Positions 48,580 to 59,316 of a DNA stretch of 64,000 nucleotides are shown piece after piece. Source of the DNA: Lutjanus erythropterus (lineage: Eukaryota > Chordata > Actinopteri > Lutjaniformes > Lutjanidae); NCBI GenBank assembly GCA_020091685.1, contig CM034595.1, forward strand, positions 22,057,564 through 22,121,563. Reading direction: 5' to 3'. Position 1 is the stretch's first letter, and each line of letters opens with the position of its first letter. A model generated the notes under the pieces. The model worked only from the letters and a program-made list of their open reading frames with translations, was not told where the DNA came from and ran no database searches. A program made the position numbers and the translations under genes.

Positions 48580-49280
48580 TTTACGTAAGAGACAATGTAC
48601 AGTGAGCAGGTCAGGGTCCTGCACCACGCTGTCTGGCTTTATTTCACAATAACGACCTGCTCACTGTACATTATCTAGCTTATTACATGGCTACTTGCTT
48701 CAATAAAACTGATAATTTGACACTAAAAAAATATTTTAAAATGATTTAGTGTATTTAACAATAATTTTATTGCTTCTCCACAGTCTATAATCTGAACTGC
48801 ATCAATAACAATGTCTCTCATTCATAGAAATGGTCTACTATTCTGAAATAACATACCTTAGAAGGCCAGAATTGACCAATCAGAATTGAGTATTTAACAA
48901 AGCCATGTAATAAATAAGGGATAGTGTACAGTGAGCAAGTCATTATTACCAAATAAATCCCAATAACAAGTGGTGCAGGACCCCTCTGCTTCAAGTCTTG
49001 AATCACCCTTAAGGGGGTTATTTCACATTAAAAACACAGAGCATTATTAGCTACTTAGTTTTTAATAAAAAATATATATATAGTTTGACACAAAATATTT
49101 TATTACTACTATTAAAACTATTTTATTACTTCTCCATAGTCAATGACCAGAACTGCATGCATAGCAATGGTCTGTTCCTCATAGCAATGGTCTACCATTC
49201 AGAAATAACAGACTTTAGAATGTCATAATTGACCAATCAGAATCAAGTATTTAACAAAGCTGTGTAATAAAATAATTGAA
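48580..49280. mobile_element. Duplicated inverted-repeat element
   Basis: AATGTACAGTGAGCAGGTC (from about 48594) is followed by its exact reverse complement GACCTGCTCACTGTACATT (to about 48673). A related GTGTACAGTGAGCAAGTC lies near 48925. The segment with GAATTGACCAATCAGAAT or AATTGACCAATCAGAATC and AAGTATTTAACAAAGC occurs twice (about 48865-48910 and 49225-49275), so two diverged units lie in tandem. Confidence 0.65.
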
Positions 49281-49534
49281 AGTTTCTTCACACAGTTTCT
49301 TATCTCTTTTACCTCAAAGAACACAGACATAAAATGTACCAACTGACAATTAAAGCCCATTCAAACATGTATCTGGAGTTATTAATGTCAAAATAGGAAG
49401 CAAGTTTTCACTTTACCGTGAAAAGTGAAAAAAATCAAAGTATAAATAGACAGGCGACGCATGATGTTTCTCCAAAGACTGGTTTTATTAACAGTCTATT
49501 CACAGTTGTGTATGGTGGATGAAATACAGTTTCT

Positions 49535-49762
49535 AGAGCTGCAACAATTAATCAATTATTTTATTAGTTGTCAGTTATTAAATTAATGACCAACTTTTTT
49601 GCTTATCAATTAATTGGTTTGAGAAAGACAGATAAAAATGCTCCGATTTCAGCTAGTGGACACACTGATTGACATTTTTCACCATTTTCTGACTTTTATA
49701 GACCAAACAACTTATCAATAATTGAGAATGAAAATAATTGTTATTTACAGGCCTACAGTTTT
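49535..49762 (+). mobile_element. Dispersed fish repeat (AGAGCTGCAACAATTAATC end)
   Basis: Starts AGAGCTGCAACAATTAATCA and contains ATTTTCTGACTTTTATAGAC and CAAACAACTTATCAATAATT. Related in both ends and interior to the copies at 5985-6288 (opposite strand) and 57485-57735. Confidence 0.55.
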
Positions 49763-50339
49763 CATCAGTGAATATGTTGTATCATTGTTCCCATGGTTTT
49801 AGATGCTCCGTGCACCTCAAGGGTGCAGACAGGAAGGTGAGTGTCTGTGAGCTCTGTCCTCTGTGTGGCTGCTAGTGAAGGTCAGGTCAGTGAGGGCAGC
49901 AGGCAGTCTGGATCAGGGGCCAAACTCTGGTGCTCTAAAAAAGACAATCTTGGGGCCCAACTCAGGGGGTCAACATGCAAATAGTAACCCCTGAGTGAAA
50001 GGCATAGAGCAGATCAATGTTCTCACATTACTCTTGCTGCACATGACTGTGAATGTGCACGCCTACACACCACATGATGTTTTCATATTTAATGAAATTC
50101 AGTCTCAACAATAGAGAAGGCAGCTGTATTTAAACAAAGGTAGAGGTATGACGTCATGAGTGAGTGTAGAGCCATGATATCTCTGCTGAAGTCCATCAAA
50201 GTGCATTAGTTTGATGTTACAGTTGTCAAAAACATTGATGCAATAACAGCAATAACATCATTGTGAAACAGCAAAGCTTGTATAACCGTCTCACACTTCA
50301 TAATTGTCAGTCATCTGAAGTGTCACTGGCCCTCTGTAC

Positions 50340-52133
50340 TCATCCAGCACATGCATAACAGATGAAATTCAGTTTCTGTGTCTCAGGCAAGCCTACCCAC
50401 TGCTGCCTCCCAGTGGCCTCAATGGCACCTGTAACGCCACAGTCATATTTCCCTTCAGATCCTTGTCCTGGTGCCCAGTTCAGGTAGCAGCCAGTAGCTG
50501 AACTGGTCCAGAACCAGAAGTTAAAGTTACAAGTGTAGCGCAGACCCAGCCAAACATGGGCAGATGTGGCATTCTTTGCAATTTCAGCCACCTTCTCCTG
50601 AATGTCTTTGGTGGTAATGTGGACAAGGTCAGCATGGTGGTACCTGCAGTAACTCAGAGCTTCAAGCCATGTCACATTTTTCTGGATCAGGATCAGGTTT
50701 CCTTTTAGGAAGACAACAGAGAGAAAAACATAGACGTTGTATTTAAATTCATAATACAAATTTAAGCACATTGAACTCAAAGGCACATGGTCATTTTTAC
50801 ACTCTAAAACTGTATAACACTAATTAAATCAAAACCCTGCTCCCCCAGGATCACTCACCTGCAAGTGAGTTCTGTACTCAACTCATTCACCCACTACAAC
50901 CCCTTCTAATCAGTGAATTTATTACTATTATTCTATTATTCTATAAGGAAGTCTGGTGTAAGTAGTCGAATAGCATCCAGGCGTAAATAGACACTCCATA
51001 ATTTTAAACATACCTTGAGGCAAACTTGGACCGCTTTCAGTGGGCTTCAGAGCTGAGGACTGTGTCGTGTTCTGGGTGTTGTTCAGTGTTGTAAAAGCAG
51101 AGACACCATCTGTAGTTACTTGTGGGGTAGCTGTGGGAGGTAGCTGCGCTGCTGTCACAGTTGACATTTCTGTAGTTGCATTGTTGAGCTCAGTGCTTGA
51201 GGTAGCTGACACAACATCTGTGGTATTTGGTGTCGTCAGTTCACTGGCAGTTGTTGCTTTGCTGGTGGTAACATTAGCAGCATTTGAATGATTTGTAGGA
51301 GCACTCACAGTAAAATGAAATGTTGCCATGACCTCTTCAGATGAAGTGTCCGGATGAGTTGTCAGATTTGTTGGCAATGGATCTGTTGTAAGGGTATCCT
51401 GTGTACTTGTTTGATCAGTGGTCGTTGGAAGTGATTTTCTTGCTGTAAGAGTAAGCAAAGAATTATTAGACACTGAGTGTACTGTGAAGGTTAAAAACAT
51501 AAATATAATAACTTCCACAAGATCACTTTATTGACAGAGTAAACATGTAATACAGCAACTTACCCCCATAACAGACAAAATTACGTCTGACGCTGCATCT
51601 CAGATCATTCCACTTCCCTTGATCTCTGAATACAGCAACAGCACAATCCTGATCTTTAAGGTAATTAGGCTGACTGGGCTTCCAGTATCGGAATGATGAG
51701 TTGCTCCCATCAGACCACCTCCAGGGATCTTTGAAAAGGCCGATCCACACATTTTGTGATGCAGACACATTACGTACTTCCTCATTCTCCTCTGCTGACC
51801 GTATGCTGACAAGCTCAGATGATGATGATCCCCTGCAGTGATTCTGAGCATCCCTCCATGATTTGGTCTCAGCAACAAAAATGTGACCACTGTTTTCACT
51901 GCTGCCTGCAAGTCCAAAGGTTCCATATTTTAAACACAAAGAACATGGTGATATTGTGCATTTAAACATGATTTGTGCCATCTGAAATATTGTTGACAAC
52001 AATATAGGGATGTTAAACATTAATCCAGTGAGTCCCATAGGCTGGGCCGCAAAGGCCCTGCAGACAGCCCTTGAGAAGTCATAAAAAACAATAAAACATT
52101 TTTAAGTTTCAATTTTACAAGTTTCAAATTACC

Positions 52134-52177
<44 letters not shown>

Positions 52178-53554
52178 ATGTAATCATAACAAATAAAAAC
52201 AAGCCATGGGATTTAAATTATATATTGTTGTGATGAAAAGTTTGGGTGGTCTGCAGAAAATTGTCAGATTTCAAATTGGGCTTGGCAGTCAACGTTTGGG
52301 GATGGTTGGATTAATCATTCGATTCAAATCAATACTTTGCCATTAAAGGTAGAATACGGATTCATCAGTTTCTTTTCGTAAACACCCCGGAAAGATAGTT
52401 AATTGTTGAGTCTCATTCCCAAGATGTCAAATACCAACATTTGGGGATGGTAAAGCGTCCCAAGCACAGCAATATAATAAGAGAATAAGAAGGTATGGCA
52501 GAGGCTGCCGTCTCTGGGCATGCAGGCACGGCACAGGCACTTCTGCTGGGTCATGTATGATGATTGAGAGGGATTGTTTTTGTATGAGCTGATGCCTCCT
52601 TTTGGGGAAAAATTCCGCATAATTTGCCTTTTAGAATTAAAGTGATTAAAATGTGCAATAAAATATGTTTTGTATACAATTTGTCTGGAGCTCGCAGGTT
52701 TCAGATGGGTATGAGTTTGTGTTTCATAAATAAATGTTTCACATAACTCATGTGCTTCTAGAATTGTTTAAATAAAATGTAAACTGTGAAAAAGATTATG
52801 TTTTGTAACTCATTAAATATTAATGATTAATTAATTATTTATTATTAACTATTCAACTATCATTGAAAATTTTTAAACCCACTATATAAACTACAATTTT
52901 GCCATTTTACTTACCGCGACAAACAAAACTTCTTTTAGTTCCACAGTCACTTTCAAACCACTTGCCGTGTTGATCCATTACTGCACATGCATCTTGACTT
53001 GTATTTTGTGGTTCTCCTGTCTTCCAGTTTAAAAAGTCCAGTTTGTGATCAGGCCACGACCAGTGCCACATCCAAACAGCTCCAGTCTCCAGTCCTATCC
53101 AGGCTCTGGTAGTGTTAGAAACTAACGTGATCAAATTATTCATATCTGTCAAGTTGTGAACTGTAGCTAAATCAGTGTACATCTCTCTGCAATACGCCTT
53201 TGCTTCATTGTAGGTCTTTGAAATTTTAACGAGGTGAAAATCTGAAGATCCCAGTGCGAGGGTGCAAAATCCTGTGAAATGACAGGTAGTATTTAATACC
53301 AGTAATAATAACAAAAACATTCTTGTATCTGTGGATAATTTCAAACATTCTCGTGCCATTATGCTTCAAAATATTGTCTTTCTACACAATTCAAAAGCTG
53401 AGGTTATTTACAAATACCTAACTACATCTATGCATTTCTACGTTACACATTTAAACATTATAAATATGATGAGGAAAACAGTTAACAGTACTAAAAAGCA
53501 TGTAAATTTCAAACCTGCGATGAAAAGCAGATACAAAGTTTGTGCCATTTTCAT
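50340..53554 (-). CDS. C-type lectin: signal peptide, CTLD, CTLD, mucin-like linker, CTLD
   Basis: Five exons join in phase 1: 53515-53554, 52915-53271, 51564-51905, 51014-51442 and 50340-50701, encoding 509 residues. The product starts MKMAQTLYLLFIAGF (signal peptide). CTLD1 has WIGLE, WKTGEPQN and SFVCR. CTLD2 has VWIGLF, KPSQPNY and KWND, the last two resembling a calcium-binding sugar site (QPN and WND). The fourth exon is about 140 residues of Thr/Ser/Pro with many N-glycosylation sequons (TNLTT, NHSN, NVTT, NTTQ): a mucin-like stalk. CTLD3 keeps VWLGLR and the core cysteines but has no EPN/QPD-type motif, so sugar binding there is unlikely. The frame ends CYACAG-stop with no transmembrane segment, so the protein is probably secreted. 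The orthologue is not recognised; CTLD1 recalls the mannose-receptor/PLA2R-like lectins of fish. It is head to head with rxrb, about 3 kb apart. Confidence 0.82.
52136..52180. repeat. (TA)n microsatellite
   Basis: A run of alternating T and A with one GTATA interruption at its end, in the intron between CTLD1 and CTLD2 of the lectin gene. Confidence 0.9.
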
Positions 53555-56400
53555 CACGATGAATCTGTTTTCAGCAAAACAAAATGAAAAATAGGTCTAT
53601 GTAAGTCTTTATAATGTTCTGTTATGACACGTCTGGTCCTAACGTAAGGTGATAGCAGCTGTGAGCAGCACAGTGTCTGCAGTAAGAATGCCACTTGGCT
53701 TGTTAACACACAGAGCTTCATGAGTTGCTACAGACAAAGTCGTTTTTCAGGTTTGTTTCTCTCTTGTACATTCTTTGTGGTACGTGGGTTTCTCTTTTGT
53801 TGAGGTGGAATTACATGAAAACAGCAACACCTGCCATGAAATACGGTGACCAACACTGAACAACTTTGAGAATCTGCTGACATATGAAAGATCTGTTATT
53901 TAGCAATGTCAACAAATTGAGACAAAAATTACAGTTAATCATAAAACAGTATGTGCTCTGGACCAGATTAAAATAACTGAAGAGGGCAGGTATGATTAAG
54001 ATCGCCGCACCTCGCCCAAACAAATAAATGCAGTCTGGATGGGGTTTTTGGCATATTTTCCATCAGTGATGTGGTTGGTAAAGAATTAAGGTGAGCATGT
54101 TGTGTAAACCGTGAAGAATACAAATCACTTTCCGACTTCTCCCCTCTCATGTCCTAAGACAAATTGATTAGGTTAAACCTGATAACACATTTCATCATGT
54201 AAAACATTGCAAATGGTAAATGTTAACAATTAATCATTTCTGGTTCTTCCTGTGTATCATGACAACAATGAGAACCTCCACCCACTCACTGGAAAAAAAT
54301 GAATCATTAAACTTGTAAAACTCATATAAATCATTAATTAATTTACTTATTTAAAAAAACAGTTTCCCAAAATGTAGTGAAAATGAACCGGGGTTTCCAG
54401 AGCTATGAAGCTCCAATTTGAGATGATTTTGTCCTGATGAATCCGCTCTGAGTAGTTATTTTATTCTTAGGTTTGAAGATAACATAGTCAATGATCAAAC
54501 TAGGGTCACTCAATCAATCAAACAGCCAACCTATTTATTCCCTTGTTCCCAGCTTCCCAACCTCCAAAAATATGTGATAAAAGTTCAAATATTCCATTCC
54601 GTTATATTTCTCTGTTTTGCTGGGGACCCCCTACTACACACTCAAGGACTCCTGTTGGTCCAAGTGAAACTTTACAATGCTACTTAATAGACACTGCACA
54701 TTGTGTCTGGGTACAAGAATTAAAAGCACTGCAATTCCGTTGAGTTTACATATGAGCTCAAAGGGTTAAGAACACAGAACACTGTGTTAAATATATCAGA
54801 TGATGAAAAATGATACCGTGCAACATAACTGGAGCATAAAGATGTTGTGCAATACTGTAGATACCCCTCCTGTCAGAGGCAAAAGCATTCCAGCACTTTT
54901 TGTAGGTGTGGCTGCCCAAGAGTTTGCTCAGATTAGTGCCATACTTAGGCTCCCCAAAAACCACACAGCAGTTCTGTCTCAACTTACTGTGATTTACTAT
55001 CTCATACTTGAATTGTAGCATAGGCTACTCCCGGCTCTGCACCACACCCCGTTTGAGCAGGTAGGAATCTTGTGTCACAGTATGTGCAAATTAGCTGTGT
55101 CATTTTCCATTTCCTCTCTTAAATGTAACAATGATCCGCCCTATTACTGTGAAATTCAGCTTGTGGCCTGTAAGCCAAATGTGGTTCCCAACAGGGGGTC
55201 AGGTGGCCCTGTGACCCTTTTTGAATTCACACTGAAAATAAACTAATTCACACAGATTTTCCCAGGAAGGAGCGACAAATGTGTCAGTTTTGTATGACTG
55301 GATAAATTTGCCTGTTATTAACAGAGAGGGCTCATTCTTTGCATGATGGTCTTTCAGGCTGCACAAAGTACAGTGGAGAGCATTGCAGGGGAAGACAACT
55401 ATTAGCTGAAAATGAGAAAAAGTCACACAGAAATCGAGATAATTCTGAACCCATAAATGTGCATATCATACTGAAAGCAGTTTATGTCTGATCAATATAT
55501 GGATCGGTATCAGCAAATATGTTGTCTGATATGCGCTAATAGGAAAACTGAGAGAACATAATGCAGACTGTTTTTATTTGTTAGCTTTATAGCATTTTGT
55601 GTATATTGGACTCCTTTTCTCTTTTTAGGTTTGATACATAAATTTTGCTCCATTTGTGTTTTTTATAATTATTTCTAATTATTATAAATACCAGTGAAAT
55701 TTTACTGTTTCAGTGCCCTGATATTATTTTGGACAAAACACTGTAATTTAAAACTATAAAACATCCTGATTCCATTACATATCTTTAGTGTTGGAACATT
55801 TCAGTGATTGCATAATGGAAGATGTCCCAGCGATGTTTAATGACACTTAAAGTCTTTCAAATATTATCAAAGCAACTAAAATGCAGTTGCAATAATCAAA
55901 TGAAGTAAAAACAAATCTGCCAATCTTTGCAAATTAATTTAGTTAATAAGGTAATAAGCCAGTCAATTGGAAAATAAATCATTTCAAAGAGATGAGTTAC
56001 AGACCTTTTAATTTAAAGTTTTCATTATTAATATTTGTTTATTAACTGGTCCCTGGCCTGTTATTTTTGCAAAAGTGATCCCTGGATAAAGCAAGATGAC
56101 TATCCCTGCCCCACTCTGACAGTGTTTTGTGCATTGAACAGATGGTGTGTATGAATAGTAGTTATTTTTGGAGGGTCATTTACTCAATTTAATAACAGTA
56201 TGTATTGTGGGACGGTTGTAACAATCTACTTAAGTGTAATTTACCATAATATTAATGCATTTGTTCACATCTCGCGCAGAATTATGAAACAATGAACCAA
56301 AATCAGCCGGATTAAATTAAAAATCATGCTGCAGGAGTGTCATATGACAGTACTGTTATGGGTGGTCCCATGAGACATTTTGGCTCAAGGGATACTGGCA
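53555..56400. other. Intergenic region between lectin gene and rxrb
   Basis: About 2.8 kb, AT-rich, between two divergently transcribed genes. I see no exon, tRNA or clear mobile element. Short open frames (for example 53811-54150 minus, 54543-55021) show no domain or splice support. Confidence 0.45.
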
Positions 56401-56540
56401 CTGAGCCACCATGGCCTGTAAACAACAACAGCGTCAAGTTGAAGTAAACTGCATCTGAGTGTCGGCCCGCTGTCTGCCGCTTGTCTAATTACAACAAGTA
56501 CAGTGAAGTAGTTTCCAACAATGCGTCGAAGGTGTGTCTG
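56400..56540 (+). other. rxrb: Non-coding first exon of rxrb (3' boundary 56540)
   Basis: A strong donor GTAAGT follows CGTCGAAGGTGTGTCTG at 56540, in a locally GC-richer, CpG-containing stretch (TCGGCCCGCTGTCTGCCGCT). The ATG at 56521 does not open a usable frame: splicing to either candidate acceptor near 59264 or 59279 makes TGA at the junction. The exon is therefore likely 5' UTR. Its 5' end cannot be seen. Confidence 0.5.
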
Positions 56541-59263
56541 GTAAGTAATTCCAACCTTCAAACGACCATGAGCTATTTTGTCAACAACTGCTTCTTCAGA
56601 CTGAACCGTGCGTTAGCCTAATGCTAGGTACATTAGCTAAGTTAGCCGTAATTGCAGCTAAGAGGCTAATCGTAGCTAGCTAGAAAACATTGCGCTAGCT
56701 AGCTGTGCGGATTTATTGAGTGGTTCGATGACCGTCGAGGTACCAAGCTCCACATTTCTTGATGAATAACGGGGTATGTTCATAATGTAGTTTTGCTAAA
56801 CTCATAGGAGGGAAATAACAGTCAGACGTACGGCAGCCAATGCTAGTTTATGTTAGCTGGAACATTAGCCAGGATCTCGAGCGTTTATGGATCCGCAGCT
56901 AGCTAACAGTAAAACTAAACGCAAGGCTTTATTTATGTTACGATCAGTAATAGGTTATACAGACATTAATACATATCCCAGAATACACTCATGGTTAATG
57001 GCACTAATGTTTTACGGTTTTTGTTTTATATGAACTTGCTGTTCTCCACGTTAATGTCAACGTTGCTGCGTATCGTTAGCAACATTTAGCAAACGTGTAT
57101 GTAGTCTTAACGTTATTGCAGTGCCAACAGGGGCCAGCTAATGTTAGTAACAAACACTGAAAGCAAATGTTCAATGTACTTTCTAGTATGTCGAGTTTGA
57201 ACAAAGATTATCTCTTAAAACGTTGTTTGGTCTCAATGCGTGTTTTCCTTTTACCCGTTTTTGGGCCAGTTCATATAAAACAATTTGTACATTGAGGTAA
57301 TAAACGTTGTAATTCCAGCTATATTCGTCCATTAAATCTCTCCTTTTGTGTGACAGTTAATACGTGACAGGTTTGTATTGGGGTATTGTATTTAATGGAG
57401 AGCCTGGCTAAAATTAGCTAGCTATTAGAACACTTAATAGGCAACATTAACGTGTCTTGCAACTGTGGCTACATTATTCTCACGGTTAATCGATTGGTCT
57501 TTATAATGTCAGAAAAGTGTAAAAATTTCCATCCTAAGTGCAAGTCGTTACAATTATATAGCGTTATTTTGTTTTGCCTGTCTTACTGTCCCAAATCCAA
57601 AGATATTCCATGTATAATTATATAAAACAGAGAGTTTTTAATCCTCAGAGTCAACGTGATTGTTACTAGTATTTGGCAGCTTTCATTGTAAAATAAAGTA
57701 ACAATTCAACGATTGTCAAACTAGTTAACATTAATTGATTGGTTAAAAAAAATCAGATTGGGATTTTGATAGATATTGCAATATGATTCATGATTAATGG
57801 GAATGAGCAGTTTCCTTCACCATTTTCATTTTCCCTAAAAAAGAAAAAAAATCCAACAACTATTAAAATAATGACTACGTGACATTGGTTGCAGGCTATA
57901 TCAAACAAACAAGACTTGTAGGTCAAAGCATCTCTGCAGCACTAAAGTACCTCATTATAACACTGTTTTGTCACTTTTTTTTATTTGATAGAGTCACGCC
58001 CCATGGGAACCTAAATTTGGAAAAAATATGAAATGGTAGGCTATAGCGAGAGACAAATGATTTTTTTTTTTTTTTTTTGGTTACATTAGAACTGTGCCAT
58101 GAATTACAATTTAAAGCATAATTTTCCAAATCAAGAAAGTCTCAGTTTGTGGTAGGTTTGCTGTAAATTAGTTAAATTTTGTGTGAAACCACTCAATGAG
58201 CTACATCTCTCATTTCACACAATATATGTCATCAATACCAATCTCGCTGCCCCTCGTAAATTTATCTTACCTGAAGTGTTTTATCCAGTGGCTCTTGGTC
58301 CTTTTATCAGCCGTGAAGAGAAAGAACAAGTAAGACCCACTGTTGTGTGACTACATCCCAGTATGAAAACACACAGGCACCATAGCTTCAGTGGCTAAAG
58401 TTTGCTTTTGGAGGGAGAAAGTCATGTCGTCACTTATGTGACATCTGGATGTGTAGTCTTTCTACTTACATTTCTTCACGGTCTAACAGTTCAGCAGTTT
58501 TATGACAAAGTGCGACTGCCTTGACATGAAAGTACATCTTATAAATTGACCAGCATCAGATGTGTAATTTGTGGCACAGTTCAAATGGGATCAAAAAATA
58601 ATTTGTGTCTTGCCATGGACTACAGTTAATATCTTAGGTGAAGAATGTTGGCTAGTATTGGCAAAGCATTTATTTTTAATTCTTGTTCAGAATGCTCTCT
58701 AAAAGACAAATTGTATTTGTAAAGTTTTTTGATGTACTTTAGAACTATTCTTTGCTTTTGTTGTAATAGTGATATCATTTATATCTGATCCAGTCAGACC
58801 TGTGGAACATTTAATTATCCATCGTCCATCCAGTTATCCGTCAATCATCCACCATTTTCTTATCCTCAGATGTCCACAAACTACAGCTTATATGAACTTA
58901 TTTTTGAGATGCCAAAATGTGGAATTCTGTGTTAGTCTGATTTGAAGTCTGATTTGTGATCAGTATCAACAATGAGAAGTATGTGATTATTAGTCAGTAC
59001 TGGCTGATTTTTTTTTTTTTTTTTTTTGTGCATCTCTGTTTTAGGATTTGGATATTGCATTTAGCCATATTGTGATTTTGATAATAATTTGCAGTCCTAT
59101 GTACAATTAAAATTTTGAACATGACCAATCAAGTAATTGTGCTTAGTTCTACCTGCAATGGCAGCCAGTTACTGCAGAGACAGTGTAGTTCAAGAAAGTT
59201 AAAAACAACAACAACAACAAAAAACTTTGTAGAGCTAATGATATCCTTTTATGTCATCCTCAG
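56541..59263 (+). other. rxrb: rxrb intron 1
   Basis: A 2.7 kb intron. It holds a partial dispersed repeat (57485-57735), poly(T) runs at about 58062-58079 and 59009-59027, and clustered GCTAGCTAG palindromic sequence near 56670-56705. No coding exon is visible. Confidence 0.5.
57485..57735. mobile_element. Partial dispersed fish repeat in rxrb intron 1
   Basis: Contains AATCGATTGGTCTTTATAAT plus GTCAGAAAAGTGTAAAAATT, CCAAATCCAAAGATATTCCA and ends GTTAACATTAATTGATTGGT. Same family as 49535-49762 and 5985-6288. Confidence 0.5.
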
Positions 59264-59316
59264 ATTGATATCCTTCAGACGGGACAGCATCCTTTCCACT
59301 GGGTAGCTTACTAGCC

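Larger units (their letters stand above)
44138..50339. other. Intergenic region between the lectin gene and c4
   Basis: About 6.2 kb without a recognisable gene. Contents: the c4 upstream region, a SINE (45506-45650), a purine-rich stretch (47440-47520), a G-rich stretch (47940-48170), a duplicated inverted-repeat element (48580-49280) and a dispersed repeat (49535-49762). Short open frames lack domain or splice support. Confidence 0.5.

Noticed and set aside
56521..56540. ATG at 56521 as the rxrb start codon
   Set aside because: Splicing from the donor at 56541 to either plausible acceptor creates TGA at the junction. The ATG at 59317 starts a frame that continues into a typical RXR beta A/B region.
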